Shown: positions 1-12,136, counted from the stretch's first letter. The stretch is 64,000 bases of DNA from Rhodanobacter sp. DHB23 (GCF_014842975.1 NZ_JACYXK010000026.1:186001-250000), one strand, 5' to 3'. The notes: a model not told the origin generated them from the sequence alone. A program made the numbers and translations.

Positions 1-2
1 CC

Positions 3-80
3 AGCACCTCGCTGCTGTTCGCCGCTGGCGTGGATTTCGTGCAGGGTAACTTCCTGCAGGTGCCGCAGCGGCTGGATTGA
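3..80 (+). CDS. C-terminal end of an EAL-domain (c-di-GMP phosphodiesterase-type) protein, partial
   Basis: Only the last 25 codons lie in the window, ending in TGA at 78-80. They read ...AAGVDFVQGNFLQVPQRLD. EAL domains end with a G-x-D-[YF]-[VI]-Q-G-[YF]-[FL] signature followed by a proline-containing tail, and this fragment fits it well. EAL domains hydrolyse cyclic di-GMP to pGpG at the membrane or in the cytoplasm. Whether the missing part carries a GGDEF domain, sensor domain or intact EAL catalytic residues cannot be seen. The gene converges on rplS, and the hairpin at 154-179 lies between them. Confidence 0.6.
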   Translation, partial: STSLLFAAGVDFVQGNFLQVPQRLD

Positions 81-150
81 GCCCGGGCAGCCCGGTCCCG
101 GGTCGGGTGCCCCGCACAAGGGCACATTCCGGCAACAACCAGCAAACAAC

Positions 151-181
151 AAAAAACCCGCGGAGCGATCCGCGGGTTTCT
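151..181 (-). terminator. Intrinsic terminator downstream of rplS
   Basis: A perfect 11-bp inverted repeat, AAACCCGCGGA at 154-164 and TCCGCGGGTTT at 169-179, encloses a GCGA tetraloop. Read leftwards, the hairpin is followed by a run of six T (plus-strand A at 151-156), so it mainly terminates the rpsP-rimM-trmD-rplS transcript. It may also stop the rightward EAL transcript, for which the T run is shorter. Confidence 0.85.
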
Positions 182-209
182 TGTCTTGCCTCGTGGCAGG
201 CGCTCGCGC

Positions 210-605
210 TTACTCGCCGCGGGCAGCCGCCTTGTTCGCGGCCTTGATCGCGGCGGCGGCGGCGACGTCTTCCTTGATGCGGGCAGCCTTGCCTTCCAGG
301 TTGCGCAGGTAGTACAGCTTGGCGCCGCGCACCTTGCCCTTGCGCTTCACTTCCAGCGACTCGATCGCCGGGCTGTGCGCCTGGAACACGCGCTCCACGC
401 CGGTGCCGTGCGAGATCTTGCGCACGGTGAAGGCGGAATGCAGGCCACGGTTGCGCTTGGCGATGACGATGCCCTCGAAAGCCTGCACGCGCTCGCGATT
501 GCCTTCCTTCACCTTGACGTTGACCACCACGGTGTCGCCGGCGCCGAACTCCGGCAAGGGACGGGTGATCTGCTCGGCTTCGAACTGCTGGATGATCTTG
601 TTCAT
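210..605 (-). CDS. rplS: 50S ribosomal protein L19
   Basis: A 131-residue L19, at the 30S-50S interface of the large subunit. The start is the ATG at 605 ([12 protein letters not shown]...), preceded by a GAGGT Shine-Dalgarno. The open frame runs 22 codons further upstream but that part is not L19. Conserved family blocks are visible: [13 protein letters not shown] near residue 23, the [12 protein letters not shown] stretch and [15 protein letters not shown] near the end. The tail is an Ala-rich, Lys-rich extension. It is the last gene of the classic rpsP-rimM-trmD-rplS operon, 69 bases after trmD, and an intrinsic terminator follows at once. Confidence 0.97.
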   Translation of the reverse strand: MNKIIQQFEAEQITRPLPEFGAGDTVVVNVKVKEGNRERVQAFEGIVIAKRNRGLHSAFTVRKISHGTGVERVFQAHSPAIESLEVKRKGKVRGAKLYYLRNLEGKAARIKEDVAAAAAIKAANKAAARGE

Positions 606-674
606 GGCGACCTCAGTGGTTTGCGGCATCCCTGCCGCGGTAGTTCTGGTGGCGGCAATCCAAAGCCGCATTGT

Positions 675-1427
675 TTATTGTCCACCCGCCGCGCGGTATT
701 CGCGACGGAATTCTTCCAGCAACGCGCGGGATTCCGCATCCAGCGCGCGTTGCGCCAACAGCTCCGGGCGCCTGAGCCAGGTCCGGCCCAGCGCCTGCTT
801 CAGGCGCCAGCGGCGGATCGCCGCGTGGTCGCCGGAGAGCAGCACCGCCGGCACCTCGCCGTAGGCATCCCGCACCGGCTTCGCGTAGTGCGGGCAGTCC
901 AGCAGGCCGCTCGAGAACGAGTCCTGCTCGGCGGACTGTGCGTCGTTCAACGCACCGTCCTGCAACCTGCCCACCGCATCGATCACCACCGCGGCACCCA
1001 ACTCACCACCGGACAGCACATAGTCGCCGATGGAAAGCTCCTCGTCGACCTCGTGCGCCAGCAGACGCTCGTCCACACCCTCGTAACGCCCGCAGAGCAA
1101 GGCGATGCGCGGCAGCTTCGCCAGCGCTTCCACCCTGCCCTGCGTCAGCCGCGCTCCCTGCGGACTGAGGTAAATCACGTGCACCGGTTCCGGTGCCGCC
1201 TCGCGCATGGCCTTCAGGGCCACCCGCAAAGGCTCGATCAGCATCACCATCCCGGGTCCGCCGCCGCAGGTGCGGCCGTCCACGGTACGGTAGTTGTCGG
1301 TGGCGTAGTCGCGCGGGTTCCAGGTCTCCACCTGCAGCAACTCGCGTTGCTGCGCGCGTCCCACCACACCGACGGCGGCGCACTGGCGCATGAAGTCGGG
1401 AAACAGCGTGACGACGTCGATGCGCAT
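675..1427 (-). CDS. trmD: tRNA (guanine37-N1)-methyltransferase
   Basis: TrmD transfers a methyl group from S-adenosylmethionine to N1 of G37 in tRNAs reading CNN codons, which prevents +1 frameshifting. The 250-residue length is typical. The start [12 protein letters not shown] at 1427 is the conserved N-terminus. SPOUT-family landmarks are visible: [16 protein letters not shown], the knot segments [10 protein letters not shown] and [13 protein letters not shown], and [20 protein letters not shown], which forms the deep trefoil knot and AdoMet pocket. It lies 19 bases after rimM and 69 before rplS in the same transcript. Confidence 0.97.
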   Translation of the reverse strand: MRIDVVTLFPDFMRQCAAVGVVGRAQQRELLQVETWNPRDYATDNYRTVDGRTCGGGPGMVMLIEPLRVALKAMREAAPEPVHVIYLSPQGARLTQGRVEALAKLPRIALLCGRYEGVDERLLAHEVDEELSIGDYVLSGGELGAAVVIDAVGRLQDGALNDAQSAEQDSFSSGLLDCPHYAKPVRDAYGEVPAVLLSGDHAAIRRWRLKQALGRTWLRRPELLAQRALDAESRALLEEFRREYRAAGGQ

Positions 1428-1446
1428 GGACCTCAAACTCCAGTCT

Positions 1447-1962
1447 TCAGAATTCGGGGTCCCAGTCCACCACCATGCGCCCGCCGGACAAGTCCACCGC
1501 ACGCACGTACACACCCTGGACGAAGGGGATCAGCCGCTCGCGCTCGCCGTCCCGCACCAGCACCACGTCGTTGGCACCGGTGGCGAACAGGTGGCTGACC
1601 CGCCCGAGCACCGCGCCTTCGGTGGTGACGACCTCAAGCCCTTCGAGGTCGACCCAGTAATACTCGTCCTTGCCGGGAGGCGGCAGCTGCTCGCGGGCGA
1701 CGTGGATGTCGCTGCCGACGAGGGCGGCTGCCGTGTCACGGTCGTCCACGCCGGGCAGGCAGGCCACCAAGCCCTTGCCCTGCGGGCGCCCTTTGGCTCC
1801 CGTGATCTCCTTGACCACGCCCGGCGCCGTTGCCAGCAACCAAGGGTGGTAGTCGAAGATCTTCGCGCGTGGCTCGGTCCAGGATTCGATCTTGACCCAG
1901 CCCTGCACGCCATACAGCCCGACGATGCGCCCGACGGGGACGCGCCGACCGGCTGCCGTCAC
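1447..1962 (-). CDS. rimM: 16S rRNA processing protein RimM
   Basis: RimM helps mature the 30S head and binds S19. The 171-residue frame starts at a GTG (1962) two bases after the rpsP stop, which points to translational coupling. Longer frames upstream only run through rpsP in another phase. The N-terminal domain contains [18 protein letters not shown] (about residues 10-27), the RimM hallmark. The C-terminal PRC-barrel half contains [14 protein letters not shown] and [14 protein letters not shown]. It is second in the ribosomal-protein/tRNA-modification operon. Confidence 0.95.
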   Translation of the reverse strand: MTAAGRRVPVGRIVGLYGVQGWVKIESWTEPRAKIFDYHPWLLATAPGVVKEITGAKGRPQGKGLVACLPGVDDRDTAAALVGSDIHVAREQLPPPGKDEYYWVDLEGLEVVTTEGAVLGRVSHLFATGANDVVLVRDGERERLIPFVQGVYVRAVDLSGGRMVVDWDPEF

Positions 1963-1964
1963 GT

Positions 1965-2219
1965 TCAGGCCGCCTGCTGCTTGCCGGCTTCCTTGACGAG
2001 CGCGGCGACCTTGTCGCTCAGCTGGGCGCCCTTGCCCACCCACTCCTGCACGCGCGCGACATTCAGCTCGAGGCGCTTGTCCTTGCCCGAGGCGACCGGG
2101 TTGTAGAAACCCACGCTCTCGATGTTGCGGCCATCGCGCTTGTTGCGCTGATCGGTGACCACGACGTGGTAGAACGGACGGCCCTTGGCGCCACCGCGCG
2201 AAAGACGAATCTTGACCAT
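1965..2219 (-). CDS. rpsP: 30S ribosomal protein S16
   Basis: A typical 84-residue S16: [20 protein letters not shown] at the start and the [13 protein letters not shown] block near residue 30. S16 is an assembly protein of the 30S 5' domain. It is the first gene of the operon with rimM, trmD and rplS. The RBS is GGAGC about nine bases before the ATG at 2219. The region upstream carries a long inverted repeat and a possible promoter (see 2236-2314). Confidence 0.97.
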   Translation of the reverse strand: MVKIRLSRGGAKGRPFYHVVVTDQRNKRDGRNIESVGFYNPVASGKDKRLELNVARVQEWVGKGAQLSDKVAALVKEAGKQQAA

Positions 2220-2235
2220 GATGAAAGCTCCAGAG

Positions 2236-2314
2236 ATGCCGGATTGCCGGCCTCGCGCACGCGTATCGTGCGTGGTGAATCCGGCATTTTAGGGGGATGG
2301 ACACAAAAAAGGAA
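2236..2314 (-). promoter_or_regulatory. Possible rpsP operon promoter overlapping an inverted repeat
   Basis: Read leftwards, TTCCTT (2314-2309), a 17-bp spacer and TAAAAT (2291-2286) form a weak -35 with a good -10 upstream of rpsP. The -10 touches a 10-bp inverted repeat, ATGCCGGATT at 2236-2245 and AATCCGGCAT at 2278-2287. A second hairpin, CGCACG-loop-CGTGCG at 2256-2272, is nested inside. The inverted repeat is certain; its role as an operator or leader structure is inference. Confidence 0.35.
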
Positions 2315-2362
2315 GAGTTGGCGATGCTTTGGCTATCGAAAGCCAGAGCGGTTGCCTGATTG

Positions 2363-2498
2363 CCTTGGAAGGGCGTTCCTGCCCTTCCAAGGCTCGCCAA
2401 GGCCAGCAAGCTGGTCTTGGCTCCGTCACCCGTCGCTACGCGCCGGGTGACGAGCGGGCCATCCATGGCCCGCGCTGACGGGCTCTGCCCGTCAGCGC
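2363..2498. repeat. Cluster of five adjacent perfect hairpins between ffh and rpsP
   Basis: Five inverted repeats lie head to tail. (1) CCTTGGAAGGGC 2363-2374 with its complement at 2381-2392. (2) GCCAAG 2396-2401 with CTTGGC 2416-2421, enclosing CCAGC-AA-GCTGG. (3) CGTCACCCG 2424-2432 with CGGGTGACG 2444-2452. (4) GCGGGCCAT 2454-2462 with ATGGCCCGC 2465-2473. (5) GCGCTGACGGGC 2472-2483 with its complement at 2487-2498. Hairpin 5 contains the ffh stop codon. No T run follows any of them, so they are not ordinary intrinsic terminators. They may protect the ffh mRNA 3' end or be a REP-like composite element. Confidence 0.8.
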
Positions 2499-3871
2499 AT
2501 GGGCGGCATGCCGCCCATCCCGCCCATGCCCTTCAGCGCGCCGCTCATCTGGCGCAGCAGGCCCTTGCCGCCGCCCTTGGAGAGCTTGGACATCATCTTC
2601 TCCATCTGCATGTACTGCTTGAGCAGGCGGTTGACGTCGGCGGGCTGGGTGCCCGAGCCCCTCGCCACGCGGGCGCGGCGCGAGCCGTTCAGCAGGTCGG
2701 GGTGGCGGCGCTCCCGCGGCGTCATCGAGCCGATGATCGCCACCATGCGCTTGATCTCGCCGTCGTTGACCTTGGACTTCACGCTGTCGGGCAAGCCGGA
2801 GACGCCGGGCAGCTTGTCCATCAGGCCGGCCAGGCCGCCCATGTTGTTCATCTGTTCCAGCTGGTCGCGCATGTCCTCGAGGTCGAAGCGCTTGCCCTTC
2901 ATCACCTTCTGGGCCAGCTTCTGCGCCTTTTCCTGGTCGACCTTGCGCTCGACTTCCTCGACCAGCGACAGCACGTCGCCCATGCCGAGGATGCGCTGCG
3001 CCAGGCGGTCCGGATGGAACGGCTCCAGCGCGTCGGTCTTTTCGCCCGCGCCGAGGAACTTGATCGGCCGGCCGGTGATGTAGCGCACCGACAGCGCCGC
3101 GCCGCCGCGGGCGTCGCCGTCGGTCTTGGTCAGCACCACGCCGGTCAGCGGCAGCGCGTCGGCGAAGGCCTTGGCGGTGGTGGCGGCGTCCTGGCCGGTC
3201 ATCGAATCGACCACGAACAGGGTTTCCACCGGCGTGATCGCGGCGTGCAGCGCCTTGATCTCGGCCATCATCGCCTCGTCCACGTGCAGGCGGCCGGCGG
3301 TATCGACCAGCAGCACGTCGACCACCTCGCGGCGCGCGGCGGCGATCGCGTCCCTGGCAATCTGCACCGGATCCTGCCCGGCCTCGGACGGGAAGAACTT
3401 CACGCCCACCTGTTCGGCCAGCGTGCGCAACTGCTCGATGGCGGCCGGACGGTACACGTCGCAGCTCACCACCATCACCTTTTTCTTCTTGCGCTCGGTC
3501 AGCAGGCGCGCCAGCTTGGCCACCGTGGTGGTCTTGCCGGCGCCCTGCAGGCCAGCCATCAGCACCACCGCCGGCGGCGTGACCGCGAGGTTCAGCTCGC
3601 TGTTGGCCGTGCCCATCACCGCGGTCAGCTCGTCGCTGACCACCTTCACCAGCGCCTGGCCCGGTGACAGGCTCTTCATCACGTCCTGACCCACCGCGCG
3701 CACCTTCACGCGCTGGATCAGCGCCTGCACCACCGGCAGCGCCACGTCGGCCTCCAGCAGCGCGATGCGTACCTCGCGCAGGGCCTCGCGGATGTTTTCC
3801 TCGGTCAGCCGCCCGCGGCCGCGCAGGCGGTTGACGGTGGCGGAGAGGCGTTGGCTGAGCGATTCGAACAT
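2492..3871 (-). CDS. ffh: Signal recognition particle GTPase Ffh (SRP54)
   Basis: Ffh binds 4.5S RNA and signal sequences of nascent inner-membrane proteins and docks to FtsY. The 459-residue protein starts at MFESLSQRLS (ATG 3871); the 23 codons upstream are not conserved. The helical N domain (residues 1-90) is followed by the G domain with P-loop GLQGAGKTTT near 107, DTAGRLHVDEAMM near 190 and TKTDGDARGGAALS near 250. The methionine-rich M domain ends in a Gly/Met-rich tail (KGMGGMGGMPPMR). The stop codon lies inside a strong hairpin. In many gammaproteobacteria ypjD lies next to ffh; here three unrelated genes separate them. Confidence 0.97.
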   Translation of the reverse strand: MFESLSQRLSATVNRLRGRGRLTEENIREALREVRIALLEADVALPVVQALIQRVKVRAVGQDVMKSLSPGQALVKVVSDELTAVMGTANSELNLAVTPPAVVLMAGLQGAGKTTTVAKLARLLTERKKKKVMVVSCDVYRPAAIEQLRTLAEQVGVKFFPSEAGQDPVQIARDAIAAARREVVDVLLVDTAGRLHVDEAMMAEIKALHAAITPVETLFVVDSMTGQDAATTAKAFADALPLTGVVLTKTDGDARGGAALSVRYITGRPIKFLGAGEKTDALEPFHPDRLAQRILGMGDVLSLVEEVERKVDQEKAQKLAQKVMKGKRFDLEDMRDQLEQMNNMGGLAGLMDKLPGVSGLPDSVKSKVNDGEIKRMVAIIGSMTPRERRHPDLLNGSRRARVARGSGTQPADVNRLLKQYMQMEKMMSKLSKGGGKGLLRQMSGALKGMGGMGGMPPMR

Positions 3872-3936
3872 GGGCGCGGCATCGGTATGAGCGAACGGGC
3901 GATTATAACCGAGGCCGCGCGGGGCCTGTTTGACGC

Positions 3937-5304
3937 TCAATGCGCGGGCTGCGCCTTCACCCAGGCCGCGATGTCGTCGATCACCTTCGCATCCACATGG
4001 CCGGGCGTCTTGTAATCGGCCAGCGTCCCCGTCTTGCCGGCAGGCATGAACAGGTGGCTGAGGCCGGGGTACAGATGGAACGACGTATGCGGCCGGCCAG
4101 CCAGCTCCTGCCGCCAGCGCGCGAAGTCCAGCGTGGGCGATACATGGAAGTCGCTGCCGCCTTGCAGAATCAGCATGGGCGTCGCAATCGACTTCGCATC
4201 GGCAACCGAATCAATCCGCGACCAGCTCAGCCAATACTCCTGCGGGCCACCATTGAAGTTGCCCGGTGGCGCCGGCTGCCCGGTACCGACTGTGGCCAGC
4301 AATTGCCGCTCCCTCGCATAGTCCTGGTCGTCCTGCGCAATCGCCGAGGGCGAAGCATGCTCCTTGGCAAGCTGCTCGTGCCCCTGCTGCTCCATGACAT
4401 CGAGAATGTTCCGCGCCGGCGCCCCCATCAGCACCAACCCGGCCAATTGCGGATCACGTTGGCCGATGCGCGGCGCCATCATCGCGCCCAGGCTGTGGCC
4501 GAGCACGAACACGCGCTTCGGATCGATCCCATCCTGCTGCGCCAGCAGATGGGCCGCCGCCACGGCGTCATCGGTCACCTCCGTGTCGATCACCATGCCG
4601 CGGGCGCTTTCAGGATGATCGTAGGGGCGCTTGTCGTAGCGCAGCGTGGCGATACCGGCGCGCGCCAGTCCCTCGGCGATGTCACGCAACGGCTTGTTCG
4701 GGCCGATGGTTTCGTCCATGTCGTGTGATCCGGAACCCGCCACCAGCACCACCGCAGGGAACGGTCCATGGCCCGCCGGCAAGGTCAAGGCCCCGCGCAG
4801 CGGGCCGAACGGTGTCGGCACGTCCAGCGGCGAAACCCGAACACCGTCAGCCTCGACATGCGCCTCCACGCCATGCGGCGCAGTCTTCTGCGTCGTTATC
4901 GCCACCATCGTCGGGGGCGCGAAGCGCAACATTGCGATCCGGCCCTGCGCATCGCACGCGGTCACCATGTCCAGCGGCCCCTTGGCAAGGTTCAGCTGCG
5001 TGACGAATACCGGCTGGTCGTTCGCGTACAGCTTTTGTACCGGAGTACTGGAGACGTAGGAGCCGCTCTGCCCCTGGAGGGCGGCCCAAGCCTGCTTGAG
5101 CTTGTCCTCATCCAACTTCGCAGCCAGTTCCGGACCGAAGTTCCTGCCGGCCCCGGCGTACTCGGCATGCACCAGCGCATCCAGCAGGGTTGCGGAACGC
5201 GCCGCGCACGGCTCTGCCGGCTCTCCCGCTGCTGCGTGCACGAACGGAGTGGCCAGCAACATGCCCGCAGCAAGCGTGACGTGCGGGATCGAACGCAGTT
5301 TCAT
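3937..5304 (-). CDS. Secreted alpha/beta hydrolase with N-terminal DUF3887-like domain
   Basis: A 455-residue exported protein. The signal peptide ends near AxA (TPFVHAAAG, about residue 25). Next comes a small DUF3887-like domain (about 35-130), then an alpha/beta-hydrolase domain. The nucleophile elbow GHSLGAM is near residue 275, an acidic residue is in ILQGGSDFHV, and the catalytic His is in LYPGLSHLF. The substrate is unknown; peptidase/esterase-type clan members with this architecture are common in Xanthomonadales. The ATG at 5304 overlaps the stop of the sdpI-like gene (ATGA), so it is the last gene of the arsR-sdpI-hydrolase operon and probably under the same repressor. Confidence 0.8.
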   Translation of the reverse strand: MKLRSIPHVTLAAGMLLATPFVHAAAGEPAEPCAARSATLLDALVHAEYAGAGRNFGPELAAKLDEDKLKQAWAALQGQSGSYVSSTPVQKLYANDQPVFVTQLNLAKGPLDMVTACDAQGRIAMLRFAPPTMVAITTQKTAPHGVEAHVEADGVRVSPLDVPTPFGPLRGALTLPAGHGPFPAVVLVAGSGSHDMDETIGPNKPLRDIAEGLARAGIATLRYDKRPYDHPESARGMVIDTEVTDDAVAAAHLLAQQDGIDPKRVFVLGHSLGAMMAPRIGQRDPQLAGLVLMGAPARNILDVMEQQGHEQLAKEHASPSAIAQDDQDYARERQLLATVGTGQPAPPGNFNGGPQEYWLSWSRIDSVADAKSIATPMLILQGGSDFHVSPTLDFARWRQELAGRPHTSFHLYPGLSHLFMPAGKTGTLADYKTPGHVDAKVIDDIAAWVKAQPAH

Positions 5305-5966
5305 GGCGAATCTCCCTCTGACGAATGATGCCCCTCGAGGCGTCGATAGATGAAGTACGAACACACGTGCGGGATCAGCAGCACGACCACCACCGCAGCC
5401 AGCATCCATCCCGCCATGGCACCGATCAGCCCCAGCACGACCATCGCCGCGCCGGCCAGCACGTACACCCAGCCAGCCAGCCGGTGCGTGCGTTCCCACG
5501 CTGCCTCGCTGGCCAACGTCCATGGCGTGCGGATGCCGACGAAGAAGTTGCGGCGCAACTTGCCCATGTAATTGCCCAGTACGATCAGCAGCACGCCGAC
5601 TCCCAGTGGCGCTATGGTCGCCATGGGTACGGCATGGCCGGCCCCGGCCAGCATCGCGGTGACGCCCAGTACCAGCATCACGCCCTGAATCACCAGCATC
5701 AGCACGCCATAGACGCCGGCGAAGGATTCCATTTCGAAACGCTTCGGCGAGATCCGCGGCAACGTCACCGTCAACACGGCTAGGGCGGCAATCAGCAACG
5801 GCCACATGGCCGCGGCCCAGAATCGGGGCGAATAGCCATTCGGTTGCCCGCCGACGCCCCAGTGGGTCGCCACGCGTGCCGGCATCTGCGGATAAAGCCA
5901 AACCGCCACACCCACGGCGATGGCCACGAAAACGGCGGAAACGATCAAGGTACGTGCGGGTTTCAT
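5301..5966 (-). CDS. SdpI-family integral membrane protein
   Basis: A 221-residue protein with about six hydrophobic segments. It starts with a DUF1648-type region (LYPQMPARVATHWGVGGQPNGYSPR, about 25-50). It ends with the SdpI signature (NYMGKLRRNFFVGIRTPWTL, about 155-175, and the AWERTHRLAG motif). In Bacillus subtilis SdpI gives immunity to the SdpC toxin and sequesters the repressor SdpR. Here it follows an SdpR-like ArsR gene with a one-base TGATG overlap, the same regulator-immunity pairing. No toxin gene is seen nearby; the downstream partner is a secreted hydrolase. Any role in sensing the regulator is inference. Confidence 0.85.
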   Translation of the reverse strand: MKPARTLIVSAVFVAIAVGVAVWLYPQMPARVATHWGVGGQPNGYSPRFWAAAMWPLLIAALAVLTVTLPRISPKRFEMESFAGVYGVLMLVIQGVMLVLGVTAMLAGAGHAVPMATIAPLGVGVLLIVLGNYMGKLRRNFFVGIRTPWTLASEAAWERTHRLAGWVYVLAGAAMVVLGLIGAMAGWMLAAVVVVLLIPHVCSYFIYRRLEGHHSSEGDSP

Positions 5967-6250
5967 CACTTGCCTCCAACCTTGCCCTTGGTGGGGAACA
6001 GATCCATCAGCATCCGCGCGAGATCCTCGAACACGGTGCTGTTGAGCGAATAAACGATGTATTGGCCACGCCGCTCGGTGCGCACCAGGTCGGCGTGCTT
6101 GAGCACGGCGAAGTGGTGCGACAGCGAGGCCGGCGTGATGTCGAATGCCTCGCCGATTTCACCGGCGGTGAGCGGCCCGCCCTGCAGGCGCTTGAGGATC
6201 GCGCGCCGGGTGGGGTCGGCCATGGCCTTGAAGACTTCCTGCTGCTTCAT
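5966..6250 (-). CDS. ArsR/SdpR-family transcriptional repressor
   Basis: A 94-residue winged-helix protein. The N-terminus FKAMADPTRRAILKRLQGG and recognition helix ASLSHHFAVLKHADLV are typical of the SdpR/YczG branch. No metal-binding Cys box (ELCVCD) is present, so metal sensing is unlikely. It is the first gene of a three-gene coupled operon (sdpI-like, hydrolase). The upstream AT-rich palindromic region (6273-6308) is the obvious place for autoregulation. Confidence 0.88.
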   Translation of the reverse strand: MKQQEVFKAMADPTRRAILKRLQGGPLTAGEIGEAFDITPASLSHHFAVLKHADLVRTERRGQYIVYSLNSTVFEDLARMLMDLFPTKGKVGGK

Positions 6251-6272
6251 GAGCGAGTTCGTCCGGAGAGTG

Positions 6273-6308
6273 TTTCTAGATACTTAGATATTTTTCTAAA
6301 TATTGCAA
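6273..6308 (-). promoter_or_regulatory. AT-rich promoter/operator of the arsR-sdpI operon
   Basis: A strikingly AT-rich island in a GC-rich region. It holds the perfect inverted repeat ATATTT-TTCT-AAATAT (6288-6303) and three copies of a [CT]TA[GA]ATA heptamer at 6276, 6284 and 6296. It starts 22 bases upstream of the arsR ATG. Winged-helix ArsR repressors bind AT-rich palindromes over their own promoter. The repeats are seen; binding is inferred. Confidence 0.5.
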
Positions 6309-6369
6309 GTGCCGTTGCACGACCAGCCGCGTTCACCACCCGCGGAGGCGTGTGCGACACTGCCGGACC

Positions 6370-7167
6370 ATGTCGCTCGCCTTACTCTCCATCCTCGCCA
6401 TCGTGTTCTACCTCGGCGGCGCCAGCCTGCTGGCCGCACCGCTGACCGGTTGTCCGCGCACGCCGCAGCGCCTTGGCCTGGGCGCCGCCACGCTGGCCGT
6501 GCTGCTGCACATCGCGGTGTTGCTGGGCGCGCACGGCGGACGAGTGGACCTGCACTTCTTCGCCGCGTTGTCGCTGGTCGCCTGCGTGGTGGCGGCGCTG
6601 ACCCTGCTGGTGAACCTGTCGAAGCCGGTGGCCGGACTGGGCGTGATCGTGTTCCCGCTGGCTGCGCTGCTGCTGGGGCTGGACACCTTCCTCGCGCCGC
6701 CCACCACGCCAAATCCGCTGGACTGGCAGATCAGCCTGCACGTGGCGATCGCCCTGTTCGGCTACAGCCTGCTGTCGATCGCCGCGGTGCTGGCGGTGCT
6801 GCTGGCGGTGCAGGAACGCGCGCTGCGCACGCACCGCCCGATCCGGCTTGTGCGCGCGCTGCCGCCACTGACGCAGACCGAGTCGCTGCTGTTCCGGCTG
6901 ATTGGTGCCGGCTTCGCCCTGCTCACGCTCACCCTGCTGAGCGGCTTGCTGTTCATCCAGAACATCCGCGCACAGCACCTGATCCACACCACGGTGCTCA
7001 GCGTGCTGGCGTGGCTGATCTTCGGCACCCTGCTCTGGGGACGCTGGAAGCACGGCTGGCGCGGGCGCAGCGCGGTGAACCTGTGCCTGATCGGCATGGC
7101 CGTGCTGTTGCTGGCCTTCTTCGGCAGCAAGGCGGTGCTGGAACTGATCCTGCACCGCACGGTGTAA
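6370..7167 (+). CDS. ypjD: YpjD/CcsA-like inner-membrane protein
   Basis: A 265-residue protein with about eight transmembrane helices, resembling the CcsA/HemX family involved in cytochrome c assembly. The segment SLHVAIALFGYSLLSIAAVLA (about 125-145) includes a conserved His. A second His lies in the IRAQHLIHTTVL segment. The start at 6370 (MSLALLS) is preferred over an upstream ATG because the hydrophobic N-terminus begins there. In E. coli the orthologue sits beside ffh; here the arsR-sdpI-hydrolase operon intervenes. The exact role is unproven; a link to haem or cytochrome maturation is family inference. It converges on obgE with six bases between the stops. Confidence 0.75.
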   Translation: MSLALLSILAIVFYLGGASLLAAPLTGCPRTPQRLGLGAATLAVLLHIAVLLGAHGGRVDLHFFAALSLVACVVAALTLLVNLSKPVAGLGVIVFPLAALLLGLDTFLAPPTTPNPLDWQISLHVAIALFGYSLLSIAAVLAVLLAVQERALRTHRPIRLVRALPPLTQTESLLFRLIGAGFALLTLTLLSGLLFIQNIRAQHLIHTTVLSVLAWLIFGTLLWGRWKHGWRGRSAVNLCLIGMAVLLLAFFGSKAVLELILHRTV

Positions 7168-7173
7168 CTCAGC

Positions 7174-8427
<1,254 letters not shown>

Positions 8428-8685
8428 TCAGGCCTTCACGACGCTGACGAAACGGCGGTTGTTCTCGCCGCGGACCTTGAATTCCACCTTGCCGTCCACC
8501 AGGGCGAACAGGGTGTGGTCGCGGCCAAGGCCGACACCGGCGCCCGGATGGAACTGGGTGCCGCGCTGGCGCACGATGATGTTGCCGGCCTCGATGGCCT
8601 GGCCGCCGTAGACCTTCACGCCGAGGTATTTCGGGTTCGAATCGCGACCGTTGCGGCTGGAACCTACGCCTTTTTTATGTGCCAT
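8428..8685 (-). CDS. rpmA: 50S ribosomal protein L27
   Basis: An 85-residue L27 near the peptidyl transferase centre. It starts [19 protein letters not shown], the typical non-cleaved N-terminus that reaches into the P site. [23 protein letters not shown] follows. It lies 19 bases after rplU in the same direction and is followed by an intrinsic terminator. Confidence 0.97.
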   Translation of the reverse strand: MAHKKGVGSSRNGRDSNPKYLGVKVYGGQAIEAGNIIVRQRGTQFHPGAGVGLGRDHTLFALVDGKVEFKVRGENNRRFVSVVKA

Positions 8686-8704
8686 GACTCAATGCTCCAG
8701 TTGC

Positions 8705-9019
8705 TCAGGCGTTGATGCCCGTGATCTCGATTTCGGTGAAGTGCTGGCGGTGACCCTGCTGACGCTTGTAGTGCTTGCGGCGGCGGAATTTGATGATGCG
8801 GACCTTGTCGGCGCGACCATGCTTGCGCACGGTGGCACTGACGGTGGCGCCCGCGACAACCGGCGCACCGACGGTGACCGACTCGCCGGAACCGACCAGC
8901 AGCACCTGGTCGAAGCTCACGCTGGCGCCTTCTTCGGCGGTCAGCAGCTCCACGCGCAGGACGTCGCCCTGCTGCACGCGATACTGCTTGCCGCCAGTCT
9001 TGATGACTGCGTAACTCAT
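8705..9019 (-). CDS. rplU: 50S ribosomal protein L21
   Basis: A 104-residue L21 that contacts 23S rRNA. The start [19 protein letters not shown] at 9019 is the conserved N-terminus. The C-terminal basic motif [14 protein letters not shown] is the L21 signature. It is the first gene of the rplU-rpmA(-obgE) transcript, 68 bases downstream of a near-consensus sigma70 promoter. Confidence 0.97.
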   Translation of the reverse strand: MSYAVIKTGGKQYRVQQGDVLRVELLTAEEGASVSFDQVLLVGSGESVTVGAPVVAGATVSATVRKHGRADKVRIIKFRRRKHYKRQQGHRQHFTEIEITGINA

Positions 9020-9086
9020 GGGAAAAGCCCTTCTGTCGTTATTCTCTTGGGTTCCGTCACGACCTTTCGGGTCGGACGAACTTGGG

Positions 9087-9116
9087 ATTGTAGCCCGCAC
9101 AGGCGGCACTGGTCAA
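9087..9116 (-). promoter_or_regulatory. Sigma70 promoter of rplU-rpmA
   Basis: Read leftwards: TTGACC (9116-9111), an 18-bp spacer, TACAAT (9092-9087). Transcription would start near 9080, giving a leader of about 60 nt before rplU. This is the best-matching promoter I found in the window, and it sits upstream of a highly expressed ribosomal-protein gene. Confidence 0.75.
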
Positions 9117-9211
9117 ATCGTGACCAAGGCGAAAAGCGCGTGCCGGGACGGGCAATAACTGACCTATCCAGTTTGGTATAGTTTACTTTTCCCCCTCGCG
9201 ACTCCCCACGC

Positions 9212-12132
<2,921 letters not shown>

Positions 12133-12136
<4 letters not shown>

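Noticed and set aside
3872-3940. A longer ffh N-terminus (MSVKQAPRG...)
   Set aside because: The 23 extra residues are not part of the Ffh N domain, and the conserved start MFESLSQRLS has its own ATG at 3871.
5305-5979. A 680-codon frame joining the secreted hydrolase to upstream sequence
   Set aside because: The upstream part is the sdpI gene in another phase. The ATGA overlap and signal peptide place the real start at 5304.
9170-9185. TATAGT as a uvrA promoter -10
   Set aside because: No acceptable -35 lies 16-18 bp upstream, so I did not list it as a promoter.
9150-9211. A LexA (SOS) box upstream of uvrA
   Set aside because: There is no CTG-N10-CAG and no convincing Xanthomonas-type palindrome. 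GTA-N5-TAC in GTATAGTTTAC is too short to call.
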